A stretch of 64,000 nt of DNA from Psococerastis gibbosa (taxonomy: Eukaryota > Arthropoda > Insecta > Psocodea > Psocidae). The position numbers and the translations under genes were made by a program. Location: contig OZ020488.1 in assembly GCA_963971405.1 (NCBI GenBank), forward strand, positions 8,125,261-8,189,260. Reading direction: 5' to 3'. Positions 11,670 through 21,285 of the stretch are shown one piece after another (within the stretch, counting starts at the first letter, position 1; each line of letters begins with the position of its first letter). The notes under the pieces were generated by a model that ran no database searches, was not told where the DNA came from, and worked only from the letters and a program-made list of their open reading frames with translations.

Positions 11670-11804
11670 AATCAAATGGAAACTGACCTTCACGAGTTGG
11701 GAGTCGGTAGATGGTGGAGCGTTGTACAAAACCGAGATGACTGGAGGAGTGTTGTCGAGCAGGCCAAAGCTCATCAAGGGCTGTACAGCCAGAAGAAGAG
11801 GTAG
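11670..11804 (+). pseudogene. LINE tail, KAHQGL lineage
   Basis: Encodes RDDWRSVVEQAKAHQGL preceded by an ETDLHELGV-type segment, the extreme C-terminus of an endonuclease/reverse-transcriptase LINE. It is followed within about 15 bases by an AGAAGAAG tail. Related tails occur at 14583, 18120 and 34359. 5'-truncated; not functional. Confidence 0.65.
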
Positions 11805-12339
11805 ATGACTAATCAAATACTGTATATTGGTCAGGATAGCCTATCGATAATGCTTTAAAGGGCTTGATGGGTAGAAATAAAGGGAAGAAAGAAATTTTGA
11901 GGCAAAAGAAAGCCCCTCTTATAGTAACAGCCAACGAGAAGTAAATGAACTAGATGGGGAAACCTTTCCCTGCCCCCACTCCCCAAAGAATGGGCAAAAA
12001 ACCTTCAGACTACTTAGAAATGTTGTAATCTTTCTTTTATACCTCAAAGTTTAACTTAAAATTGAAAATTACTTTTTCTTTAGCTTTCTTTCTTTCGGTA
12101 ATAATTGTTGAGTGTTTGGTTTTTCAGGTCAATGGAAGTTCGACGACTTTTTCTTTCATTTTTTTAATTGTAAAATTTTTAATTACGGTTGAGAAGTGAG
12201 CACTAATGAAAAGGTATATTTCATTTTTTTTTCTGGGGATTTTTTCCCCCTTTCTGACTTATTAACTTAAGGAGTTCTACACTTCTACAATATGTCTCTT
12301 TAAAATTCACAGGGAAGGAGCAACTAGAGATTATTGAAT

Positions 12340-12420
12340 ATTGTGAAAGGAAGAAAGAAAATTGTCTTTTTTCCATATGGGGGAATTTTGGGCCTTTTGG
12401 CCTACTCTTGCAATTAACCC
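12340..12420 (-). repeat. Retroposon 3' tail with GGCC hairpin (minus)
   Basis: On the minus strand: TTGCAAGAGTAGGCCAAAAG, GGCC, CATATGGAAAA, then an (CTTT)n-like tail. Matches 12829-12906, 46310-46380 and 59207-59278. Confidence 0.6.
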
Positions 12421-12828
12421 ATAAATCAAAACATACAGTGGAATTGGGCTGTGCACTAAATTTTTGGATTACTGAATTCTTCTTCTTTAAATGCCTTTAG
12501 GGGGGGGGGGGCGTGGGCAGGTCTCCCCTGCAACTCCTTGGCTACGCCTATGGGTATTTAACCGCTGCCATATTCGTTGTATACATACATGCCTGTTGAT
12601 TTGAAACACACGTTTAGATTTTATTAATTTATTATTTAACACTCAGTTACCGTAAATACTTAAAAATATAATAGCCAAAATGAACAAAACATATAAACAA
12701 ACGTGGTACTAGAATAGAGTTGTGCCACTTTCTTTAAAACAGTGCCACGAACGTCCTGACTACTACCACGTTGTTCACTCAGCTAAATTTTTCGATTTAG
12801 CAACACTAAAATACCTCAACCAGTGGGT

Positions 12829-12906
12829 TGATTGCAAGAGTGGGCCAAAAGGCCCAAAATTCGCCCATATGGAAAATAAAGACAATTTTCTTTCTTTCTT
12901 TCTAAA
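12829..12906 (+). repeat. Retroposon 3' tail with GGCC hairpin (plus)
   Basis: The GGGCCAAAAGGCCC hairpin, CGCCCATATGGAAAATAAAG and a (CTTT)n tail typify the 3' end of a non-LTR family. It lies inverted relative to 12340-12420. Confidence 0.65.
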
Positions 12907-13008
12907 TTCACCCCAAGGTCCTCTCACGATTGTGTGTTAACTTGGATAACACTTCTAACTTGATAACATTGATAACCTTGCCTACCACCAGCCTCCGTTA
13001 AATATTAA

Positions 13009-13179
13009 AACACAAGATCAGTACAGAACATTAGTTATTTCCCAAACATCACCAAAAGCCGCACGACTTTCTCTCCTGTTTTCTTGTCAACGAAAATTAT
13101 AAATGCTCTCCCCACTCATATTACAGATTTACTAAGAAAAAAAGATTTTTTTTCCATCAACAAAGAACTGGCTCAATAA
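13009..13179 (+). pseudogene. LINE C-terminal remnant (NALP type)
   Basis: A stop-free frame ending in TAA at 13177-13179 contains TKIINALPTHITDLLRKKDF, matching the N-x-LP-x2-I x(n) F pattern at the C-terminus of non-LTR proteins. There is no ATG and no upstream core. Confidence 0.55.
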
Positions 13180-13876
13180 TTCGGAAATAACATTTCCTAA
13201 ATCACTATTAAATGAATAAATCGGTATACCTAAGTAAAAAATTAATAAGTACTAAATTACTATGTAAGTAAGTATGTAAAATAACTTATTGTGATGTGAT
13301 CCAAAGGCCTGGTTCCCCGACGTGCACATGTATTGCATATACATATACGTGGTGTGGAATGGTTTTTTTTGACAATTTGTATTCTTACTGGTTTAATATA
13401 ATTTACTTTAATTTTTTACTTAACTCGATATTACCGACATTGTGACGACCCTAAATATAATAATCAATGCCCACACAGTATGTATTTATATAACATCATT
13501 AATAATTTTTATGAAACTTTTAATCAGATACCGTCTCTGGCACGCCAAACCACATTCATAGATCGTACATGAAGGGACACGCGGCGTGGGCGGATGAAAT
13601 ATCGTTGTATCTCACTTATTGCACTATAATTTATAATTAATTAATTGGTATCGGATGAAAATTTATGGACTTATGCTAATTAAATTATGAAATATTGAGT
13701 ATTACCCATTAGCAGATGATTGCGGACATTTCAATAATTTTTCAGTGAATGTTTCAAGTAGGTTGTTATTGCTTTTTAAATATTTATTACTGCTTGGACT
13801 GTTGAGCAATTTTTATTAATTTTTTAAGTTGTAGGCGTAAAGCTAATTAAAATTCTCTTTCTGGAGTTTCAATCTA

Positions 13877-14490
13877 TCAATTGGTTTGCAGTGAATGTTT
13901 AAATATCCTTCTCAACTCTTGTCTGTCTTGTACGGCCCTTTTTAGTGCAAGGTAGGTGTCGCATCCTAGGTCGTTTAGGTGCCCATTCCATTGACCGGCT
14001 AGGGCTATTTTCAACAACGGTGACGTGGTAGCAGACATTCAAGACTTAGCTAGCGTTTCCATCGACCTCGCATTGCAGAATTGACGGAAATGTTTATTTT
14101 CCTCTATGCCATAGTTAAAATTGATCAATGATCATACAGTAAAATCACAAACAAATAAACTAATATTAAAAAATGGCGTCATGGGATATGTTAAGTACAA
14201 ACATTTTAATAGATATCTATAAAAAGAAAAATTCTAATTTCCGCCAATGTCATTTGCATACTGCAATGCGAGGTCTGTGGAAACGCTACCTAAGTCTTGA
14301 ATGTCTGCTACCACGTCACCGTTGTTGGAAATAGCCCTAGCCGGTCAATGGAATGGGCGCCTTATGAGATCATCTAGGTACTCCTTCCTCTGTCGTGCTC
14401 TTGAATTCGTACCTTCGACCATACCTTCAATGATGTTCTTGAGGAGTTCTTCAAGCTTCCGAGTATACCCCAACCTGTGGCTATTTTTTA
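13877..14490 (-). pseudogene. LINE C-terminal fragment interrupted by a MITE
   Basis: The minus strand reads LKNIIEGMVEGTNSRARQRK and EYLDDLI up to 14365. It then continues at 13977 with NDLGCDTY, KRAVQDRQ, ending in a stop at 13877-13879. The same order is uninterrupted at 58105-58334 (GMVEGTNSRGRQRKEYLENV, GLGCDTYKGL). The MITE 13978-14361 sits between the halves. Removing it with one TAA copy rejoins the frame exactly, which shows the LINE tail was there first. Confidence 0.8.
13978..14361. mobile_element. Harbinger-like MITE inserted in a LINE tail
   Basis: 384-bp foldback. The left end is GGTGCCCATTCCATTGACCG and the right end its complement, GGAATGGGCGCC. TTA duplications lie at 13975-13977 and 14362-14364. 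Subterminal blocks GACGTGGTAGCAGACATTCA and TGCAATGCGAGGTC are mirrored in both arms. The 3-bp target is confirmed by the surrounding LINE frame. Other members: 10181, 24045 and 53583. Confidence 0.85.
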
Positions 14491-14582
14491 CCTTTTAGGA
14501 CAAGTCTCAAATCCTGCCTTTTCAAACTCCAATCTCAATAGGGCTATTACCATTCACAACATAGCGATTGTTCTGAATTAAA

Positions 14583-14880
14583 TGCCCCTTCTATCGAAGA
14601 TTGGTGATCATCAGGGCATTTTGTACCTTGTACGCTTCTTCTTCTTCTGGCTCTACAACCCCTTGATGAGCTTTGGCCTGCTCGACAACACTCCTCCAGT
14701 CATCTCGGTTTTGTACAACTCTCCACCACCTACAGACTCTTAACTCGCCAAAGTCACTTTCCAACTCATCCTTCCGGGGGTTTCGACGACGACCTTGAGG
14801 GCTGCTGCTCTGAAAAGGGAAGTCGTGCTCTTGCCCCACCACTGCCTCAGGTTTGTCAACTAGGAGGTTCTTCATCTGCC
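14583..14880 (-). pseudogene. LINE tail, KAHQG lineage (minus)
   Basis: The minus strand encodes GRRRNPRKDELESDF and NRDDWRSVVEQAKAHQG, followed closely by a GAAGAAGAAG tail (14638-14653 on plus). Same lineage as 11670. A frameshift near the stop shows decay. Confidence 0.65.
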
Positions 14881-14997
14881 GGGAGCCCTCAGTTCTTCTA
14901 TCTACCCATGGATTATTACATGCAGAAGGCGATACCTTTCTATCCTCATCACATGGCGCAAATGTATAACAATAAGCTATGATTACTTATGTATCAT

Positions 14998-15350
14998 CGC
15001 CAATGGCCTTACCATGTCGATTCCATGACAACATGTTTCAACAGCGGCAAACTTGGTAGTATGCAAAGCGTTGGCAGGGGAACATAGTGGGACATGATAA
15101 GGCGCTGAGACTATACCAGTCAGTCTACGTGCATGTCGAGTCCTGGTTACCTCCGTTTTAATTGTGTGACTTTACTATGTTCCCCAAGTGATTCAGAATC
15201 CACTATAATCATGAGGTCCACTCTGTCAGTCAACTCCCCTTTCCCCCGAGGTGAAGAGTCTGCCCTTAGGGTGCCTTAAGTTAACAAACAGACTCACTCC
15301 CCAGGCTGTCAGGGTTGCTTAAACCAGAAATTCTGAAAGCAGGCGTTGGA
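14998..15350 (+). repeat. Older S2-related SINE copy
   Basis: Starts near GGCCTTACCATGTCGATTCC, continues GGCAAACTTGGTAGTATGC and CACTATAATCATGAGGTCC, and ends with the GGCTGTCAGGGTTGCTTAAA block. Close relatives are 62856-63420 and 52085-52260. It provides the uninterrupted reference for the nested insertion at 63041. Confidence 0.6.
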
Positions 15351-15659
15351 ATATATCATTTGTCTGACACGTAAAAAAGATACATCTCAAAATATTATCC
15401 CCGGCTATCCCAATAAACCAGTCTCTCCGCGTTATAGCATCCAATGAACATTATGGGAAATAAAGAATGTTCCCACAAAGCATTTGGGGGGGGGGGGGGT
15501 AAATTTCATTGAGAAAATGGGTGTCCAACAGATGGCTGTTTATCTCCGTGCCAATACAGGGGGTGAGGGGGTGCAGCCATAAATACTGTCGGGGAATGCC
15601 TCCCCAGGGCGGCCGACAACCCTTCAATCCCAATCGGTTTAAAAGTCTCCCCCTCTATC

Positions 15660-16310
15660 AATGTGAGCCATGCTGATGAGCTGGTTCTCCTTTTACAAGT
15701 GACATTTTAAAGGACTTGTGTCGACCTTATGTCACGTCATTTGTCTTCATTTGGCTGCCCTTGGACTTTAACGTTATCCCTGGACATTACTACACTACAT
15801 ACGTCTGTCTGTCCCTGGCCACCAAGAGCATAAACAAATCATAGGTGACCTACCAACCAATGGCGCTTTGATTCCAAGAACTATGGTGATGGACTAGTCC
15901 TCCTTTTACATATGACAATTTACCAATATGGCTATTTATCGACTTCGATGGCCAGGTGGTAACGTGCTTGCACTTGTGCGAGTCTTTACACGCCATGCGA
16001 TCGGAGACGTGTCGTAGCTCAACACGGGTAATAACCTAGCGAGGCGACTGAAGAGGTCAATCGGATACATTCATTAAATTGTTTGTATGCGATTAACCTT
16101 TAAAAAAAAAAAAAAAAAAAATTAAAGGACTTTAAGGCATTACTTCACTAAATACGTACCGTATGTCTGTCCCTCGTCACTAATATGTGGTCTTATTCTT
16201 CCAAGAGAACCAATGGCGCTCTGTTTCAATGCACCATGTTGATGAGCTAGTTCTTCTTTCACAAGTGACATTTTGAAATACTTGTATCGACCTTATGTTA
16301 CATCACATAC
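15660..16310. repeat. Diverged tandem units of about 280 bp with a nested SINE
   Basis: ACAAGTGACATTTT, CTTGTRTCGACCTTATGT and CCAATGGCGCT recur near 15690, 15905 (altered) and 16260. A related block lies near 16560. The middle unit is interrupted by the poly-A SINE 15941-16121. Confidence 0.55.
15941..16121 (+). mobile_element. tRNA-like SINE with poly-A tail, family S5
   Basis: Head GACTTCGATGGCCAGGTGGT with an A-box-like segment, then GCGAGTCTTTACACGCC, TCGGAGACGTGTCG, GAGGCGACTGAAGAGGT and CGGATACATTCATTAAATTG, ending in about 20 A. Copies: 5388, 28832, 46001, 55820 and 63041. Confidence 0.7.
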
Positions 16311-16391
16311 GTATATGATTTAGATGTATTATTATATTTATATAGATATACGTACATACGTACAGTACATACCTATATACATAAATACAGA

Positions 16392-16440
16392 AATCACGAA
16401 ATTGAGAATTTCGACCATCACAAAGCTTTCCTTAGACTAA
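16392..16440 (-). repeat. R-B start fragment (minus)
   Basis: AATTTCGACCATCACAAAGC followed by TTTCC is the complement of the R-B start. Confidence 0.55.
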
Positions 16441-16640
16441 CATTTAGGCCTAAATAGGCAAGCTCAACTTTAAGAAAACACTAATTTTTTGTTTGTCCAT
16501 TGAAGAGAAATACCACAAAGTCACGAGTAATCTAATTTTTTCTGACATACGTTAAACATTGGTGGCGCTAGTCTACTAAAGTGATCCAGCATGATTCTAT
16601 AAACGATAGTGATGAGGTGGTTCTTCATTTCCATGTGGCC

Positions 16641-16775
16641 GAAATTGTAGAAAAATCGTGACTTGGCGGGATTTGAACTCACCAATACCAGATTTTTCTT
16701 ACTCCTCTAATTTTGGTTATAACTAGGAGGTTGCTACTTCAAGCTAAGCTAGTTTAATGTCAGTATTTCACCCCA
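16641..16775 (-). repeat. Hairpin-tRNA element S3, internally deleted copy
   Basis: CTTGGCGGGATTTGAACTCA is the T-arm side of the tRNA-like unit. It jumps directly to CTCCTCTAATTTTGGTTATA and the AGGAGGTTGCTACTTCAAGC body. The D and anticodon arms seen at 17049-17120 are missing. Confidence 0.6.
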
Positions 16776-16942
16776 ATACATTTCTTTCCTCCTAATACAG
16801 ATTTCCAGAAAGCAGTCTCACACAATACAATGCTTCTCCAGCACACCATTCTTTTTCTTCACTCAGCAGCTCTGGCAAGCCTCATCTAGCAAACAACAAA
16901 CTGGTTTAATACAAGCATCGGTCAACTGCCCTTAGACGGTCA

Positions 16943-17147
16943 TTACATTGTAGTATTATATGGTATATATAACACTGACATTAAATTAACTTTGGTTGAA
17001 GAGGTAACCTCCTCGTTATAACCGAAATTAAAGGATTTGGAAAAAACTGGGCTTGTGGTCCAGCGGTTAAGACGACGCCCCGGTTAGGCGTAGATCGTGG
17101 GTTCGAATCCCGCCAAGCCCAGTTTTTTTCCAAATCCTCTAATTTCG
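16943..17147 (+). mobile_element. Hairpin-tRNA retroposon S3, intact copy with 12-bp target duplication
   Basis: Flanked by identical CTTAGACGGTCA at 16931-16942 and 17148-17159. The body runs from TTACATTGTAG through GAAGAGGTAACCTCC to a pair of arms (CGAAATTAAAGGATTTGG and its complement ending CTCTAATTTCG). The arms enclose a tRNA-like cloverleaf. The arms extend the acceptor stem to roughly 40 paired bases. Copies with deleted centres lie at 16641 and 43719; the latter also has a 9-bp duplication. Confidence 0.8.
17049..17120 (+). tRNA. tRNA-like cloverleaf inside the S3 element (probably not a working tRNA)
   Basis: Full cloverleaf: acceptor GGGCTTG/CAAGCCC (7 bp), D stem GTC/GAC, anticodon stem ACGCC/GGCGT (5 bp), 5-base variable loop, T stem GTGGG/CCCGC with loop TTCGAAT. 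A box TGGTCCAGCGG and B box GGTTCGAATCC are intact. The anticodon position reads GGT, but position 33 is C rather than T and position 37 is T. It is embedded in a repeated hairpin, so I take it as the pol III promoter and head of the element. Confidence 0.6.
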
Positions 17148-18002
17148 CTTAGACGGTCACTGGGCAACCCGTTTCCAGTGCCCTCCACACAATACCGACA
17201 ACCAACACTGGCAAACTGCAAACCAGAAAGCGCGTTTACCCACATGGGTCTCAGTACGGTACTGCAATATAATAAACCGTAGTATCACACAATATCTCGA
17301 CTCTCGACCTAAATGATCAGCACAAAACTTCCAGACAATATGCTTCACTGAACAATTTTCCCCGTTCATACAAAGAGAAATTTCTGAAATTACAGTTGCT
17401 GAATAGTCAGTCAGCTGGGGGTGCAATTTAAATTATACTCTGATGAAATTCAGCAGCACTGCTTACAGGCTCATACGGGGCAAAGTTCATTGTTGTATCA
17501 CATGTTCGTATGATTTATTAAACTAATACATGGCGCTGACGGTTGCATGTCTCTCAGCATTTTCCCGCGTGTTTCCGTGTCTCTACAGTTATATCTCCAC
17601 TTTTCCATAATTTTCCAAGTTTTCCCCCTGCTTGCTTGCTCAGCAGTGTACAGAATGTTCTAGCAGGATCGTATCCAAAACGGGAATTGACATTTTCTGA
17701 AGGAGGAAGGACAATCTAGTGCTGACAACTCATCGTGTTTATTTTGAAAAAAAGTTCCTATAATTTTTTTAGTTCGAAAATTTGAAGTAATTGCTTAAGA
17801 AGAAGAGGTTGTTTCGATGAGGATAGCGTTTTAGGAATCGCATTTTCCGTTTTAAATTGAAACAATAATAACAATCCAACTCATGGTATGAGGTCTTTAT
17901 GCTAGTGGTTTTATGGTTAAAGCCGAAGAACATTTCCATTGGTATTGTTTGTATGTATAAAATTTATTTCTGCGAATTTCTGGCCACTGGGGCAAACGGG
18001 TA

Positions 18003-18115
18003 GATTTCGCCGATATCAACTCGCACCGGCTACAAGCGACAATGACAAGCTCAGACGTGCTTGCCATTTACACACTGTAACAGGCATCAGCACCCAATTT
18101 AAACAAGTCTGCGAG
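18003..18115 (+). repeat. Interspersed repeat R-C fragment
   Basis: CACCGGCTACAAGCGACAAT, GACAAGCTCAGAC and CTGTAACAGGC in family order. Confidence 0.55.
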
Positions 18116-18119
18116 TCAA

Positions 18120-18325
18120 ACAATTATTCTTCCCTTTTTCTTCTGGCTCAACAGCCCTTGATGATCTTTGGCCTGCTCGACAACACTCCTCGAGTCATCT
18201 CGCTTTTCTGCAACGCTCTACCATCTACGGACTCCCAACTTGCGAAGGTCAATTTCAAACTCATCCTTCCATAGTTTTCGACGACGTCCCGCCAATCGTC
18301 TTCCTATCATGCTTACTTAGTACAT
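18120..18325 (-). pseudogene. LINE tail, KAHQGL lineage (minus)
   Basis: The minus strand reads GRRLAGRRRKLWKDEFE and RSVVEQAKDHQGL with a stop in the middle, then an AGAAGAAA tail. Decayed 5'-truncated copy. Confidence 0.6.
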
Positions 18326-18684
18326 CTTGTAAACAATTATTAGAAATAGTTCCTTTTTTGCGGGGAAGGACTACAAAATAGGACACCCTGTATGTGAACC
18401 TTATTCCTCTTATAGTCATATGTCTTTTCCAATCTAAAATTCTATCATGTCTTAATTTGATTTCCAGCTCGTAAAAACTTTCCGAGACTTAAGCGAAAAC
18501 AAACTTAATGAATGGATTGAGTTTGTAAGATATTCACAAGATTTATAGGTTTGAAATTTATAGCTTTCAGTGTTGTTGATTTTCTATTTTATGGTATTCG
18601 ATTTCTAGTTTGACTAGACTGTCTTTTTGTAATTGGATTATTTATTGTCGTCTTTTGTTTTAATATATCGTCTTTTCTTTGCAG

Positions 18685-18790
18685 CGCAATGTATCGCCCC
18701 GCTTGGTATGGAGTCAGGCGCCATCAAAGATGACGACATATCCGCTAGTTCTTCCTTTGATAGCAGTAATGTTGGACCACACCATGGAAG
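18685..18790 (+). CDS. Ddr: Ddr exon opening the discoidin domain (residues 23-58)
   Basis: Acceptor TTTCTTTGCAG|CG and donor AG|GTAAGA. The two leading bases complete the codon begun at 459. The product, SQCIAPLGMESG through DDDISASSSFDSSN to HHG, contains the Cys-x(3)-LGM and D-x-DISAS landmarks that open the F5/8-type C (discoidin) domain of discoidin domain receptors, which binds fibrillar collagen outside the cell. Cys25 corresponds to the first disulfide cysteine. The exon ends two bases into an Arg codon completed by the first base at 47977. Residue Phe47 occupies the place of the collagen-contacting Trp of human DDR2. The exon is too short to stand alone, but phase and family landmarks agree on both sides. 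Confidence 0.93.
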
Positions 18791-19034
18791 GTAAGACATA
18801 ACATCACTTTACCATTGTCTTCAGTGGGTGTAATTATGCGCTTCCTTCACTTCTTGCTGGCCCACTTGCGACTATGCAGTACTTTCTCCGGTTTTAGACC
18901 CCATCTCCTGAGATCGTCCTGAATTTTCTATCGGTGTCTCCTCATTGCCCTTCCTCTATTTCTAGCAATTATCATGTTGGGTCAAGATGGAAAGTAAGGA
19001 TATTTGTTTTGAATATCACTTGACCGCATCAGAT

Positions 19035-19340
19035 TTAATCTGCAAGTGGATTCTATAGAGAGAAGAATGGAGAACAAGCAGTTGCAGCGGACCTCCAAAG
19101 GATGGATGAGAATAGGACCACCCCGGGGTTGGCGGAAGCGGCAGATGACCCATCGGCTGACCAAGGACAACCCTCGAGGAAAGAGTGGAACAACTCGCCG
19201 GAGCAAGAGGAAAGAGAATCAATGGCCCAGCTCAAGACGTTAGCGACCGACTGGGTGGATAATAAGAAATGTGTCCGGGGCGGCACTCTCACGCTGCGCA
19301 CACGGTACTATACTAAGAAGGAAGAGGAAGAAGGTGAAAA
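19035..19340 (+). pseudogene. LINE tail, GRPRTTLEE lineage, copy 1
   Basis: The fragmented frame contains IGRPRTTLEERVEQLAG and QDVSDRLGG-like sequence, which is the Gly/Arg-rich C-terminus of an endonuclease/reverse-transcriptase LINE. A purine-rich GAAGAGGAAGAAGG tail follows. 52262-52575 is a better copy. Stops in frame mark it as dead. Confidence 0.6.
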
Positions 19341-19387
19341 AGAGGAAGAAAAAGAAAAGAGAAGAATATCACTTCACAATTATGGCC

Positions 19388-19500
19388 AGTCATCCGGGCG
19401 AGGGCCCTGGTCAAGTGGTTAGAAAGCTTGCATTTCAATCCGGACAGTGGTAGTTCGAATAGTCAAAGAGATTGGGTTTACTCAGTAATTCAGCAATGAG
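19388..19500 (+). repeat. tRNA-like SINE, family S6, copy 1
   Basis: GGTCAAGTGGTTAGAAAGCT resembles an A-box region, GGTAGTTCGAATAG a B-box, followed by GGGTTTACTCAGTAATTC. The same order is found on the minus strand at 36165-36260. Confidence 0.5.
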
Positions 19501-20093
19501 GAGTCAATTGTCCAAAATATAAAAATGTCTGCTACAATGCACAATGGCACTCAAAATACAGTACCTACTGAACTGGGCGCCCATGCTTCAAATGATTTTT
19601 ATTACCTTCTTAATGTTTATTCATTCAACAGCGAAGAAATATCTATATAAAGTGCACTTCAAATAGGATAACTCGACAAATGTAATAAACTGTTTCAATC
19701 ACCAAATAAAATGACCCAAAGTAGTAAAAGCTGTGTTTACTTAACCAGAGGTTAGATTACAAGGGCTGTTAATTCAGTTTATGATCTACTTTATGGGTCA
19801 TTTACGATATGTACGAGTATACTTGGGCCTTAAAGACAGACTCATTCAAACACAGATTCTGAATTTTTCTATGAATTATTATTTCTATCCTTTGCAATGA
19901 GTTTTTAATGAGCCACCCTTAGCTAGGTCAGTCTTTTTTGTTTTTCTTCTAATGCCTCTTCTATCGAAGACTGGCAATCAGCATAGCCAAGGCCGTGCCC
20001 AGGTTTTGATTTGGGGGGGGGGGTACAATTTTTTTTAATGCAATTTATTAATGAAATTTCTTTCAATTTCAAATATACTGTAAAATAAACTAG

Positions 20094-20372
20094 TAGTAGT
20101 GTTCGTCGCGTTAATAACGACTTAGGTCTTATATTTGGGCCCATAGAGCGACCCCGACTTGACTGTCCTACGCCAGCCGATAGGACAGTGGACCTCCTGA
20201 TTATAGTGGATTCTGAACCACTTGGAAAACACAGTGAAGTCACACGATTAGTTCGGAGGTGACCAGGACAAGTCCTACCATGTTTCCCTATCGGCACTGT
20301 GCACACGACCAAGTTATCTGCAGCTTTGAACCGGCTCTGGTCCGCTGGATTCAACTTGGTATGGCGGCCGGT
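20094..20372 (-). mobile_element. SINE-like retroposon S2, longest copy, 13-bp target duplication
   Basis: Identical TAAAATAAACTAG at 20081-20093 and 20373-20385. The minus strand starts CCGGCCGCCATACCAAGTTG, runs through GGTAGGACTTGTCCTGG and CACTATAATCAGGAGGTCC, and ends CGAACA plus a CTA repeat. It is 52 bp longer than 10817-11043, with extra sequence (GGCTGGCGTAGGACAGTC) near the 3' side. Perfect duplications suggest a fairly recent insertion. Confidence 0.8.
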
Positions 20373-20487
20373 TAAAATAAACTAGAAACCATAGGCATAT
20401 TTCTCGTCTTATACAAATCACACAGACCTTTCTACAGGAAACGGAGGAAATAAAATCTTCATCGTACGAACAAGATGAGTATCATCT

Positions 20488-20967
20488 TCAACCTTTGCTA
20501 GATTCAAGAAAAATTGCATTGAGGATATTACAGTCAGCAATCGTTCCCATTTCCCCAGTTTTTCCCCTATTTTTGCAAAAACCTATAGCCCTGAGGAAAT
20601 CTAATAAAAACGAAAATGTAAACACAACTGAAGGAGTTTTGCGAAAAGCCAACCTAGAAAGGAAAGGGGCAGCTGCCGGTAACAGGATAATAAGATGAAG
20701 GCGGACGGGGGCAAGAAAGGGGCACGGTTGACCGAATTCCCCCCCCCTCTTCTTTTCCCTTGCCCAGATTTCCCCCCCCCCACAAACCCCTACCATCCTT
20801 CTAATGCTTCCTTGGAAGACAGAAGGCCGACCGACCGCAGCAGTCTCACAGTGTAATAAGACAGTCGCTCTTCGGGGATTCGTAACGGGAAGATTTGTCT
20901 TTGTCGGTAGGTGGGGGGAAGTAATTTTGGACTGTTTTTGAAATCTCCGATGAGATGGAAGGTTCAT
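20488..20967 (-). other. Longest open frame of the window (159 codons), unrecognised
   Basis: A Met-initiated frame with low-complexity Pro/Gly/Arg stretches crossing C runs. No domain, signal or repeat motif that I recognise. G/C-run-rich DNA on the opposite strand explains its composition, and I would not call it a gene without transcript support. Confidence 0.15.
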
Positions 20968-21285
20968 TACACACGGCTCACGGATTTTCTTCTATTTCTC
21001 CGACTCAATCGTTTCCCCCCACCAAAAAATCGGAAACCGCATTTTCCGCCTTATGCACTCGATGTGATCTACAGAAGTATACACTGCAATTTTGTAGTAT
21101 TTTTCGAAAATAGTTTCTGTAATTTACTATTTGTCACGTTTTATGTTGTCTTTAAAATGTTGCTTTTATTTGTTTCTATAACTTACCTCACTTCTTACTT
21201 CACCCAACGCGCGCCCGTCCTTGGCAGCTGGGCTATACCTCCCAGTACACCCGTGACTCGAAGTGTTAGTTGTCGTCGATTTGAT

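Larger units (their letters stand above)
460..18684 (+). other. Ddr: Ddr intron 1 (18.2 kb)
   Basis: Bounded by donor GTAAGT at 460 and acceptor TTTCTTTGCAG at 18684; the phase matches on both sides. Its contents are repeats listed separately: SINE fragments, LINE tails, MITEs, G/C runs and local duplications. The stretches 1690-3200, 4752-5385, 5600-6530, 7905-8690, 9360-10180, 11810-12340, 13180-13870 and 17160-18000 show only AT-rich, degenerate sequence and I can name nothing in them. No second host gene is supported on either strand. Confidence 0.85.

Noticed and set aside
17049..17120. Functional tRNA gene (anticodon GGT)
   Set aside because: The cloverleaf is complete, but position 33 is C and position 37 is T, and it sits inside a repeated hairpin element with a target duplication. 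It is kept only as a tRNA-like part.
19923..20354. 143-codon minus-strand gene
   Set aside because: It lies almost wholly in the S2 retroposon; the same peptide segments recur at 10814-11038 and 31833-32183.
20488..20967. 159-codon host gene
   Set aside because: No domain, low-complexity composition driven by C/G runs, no splice or homology support.
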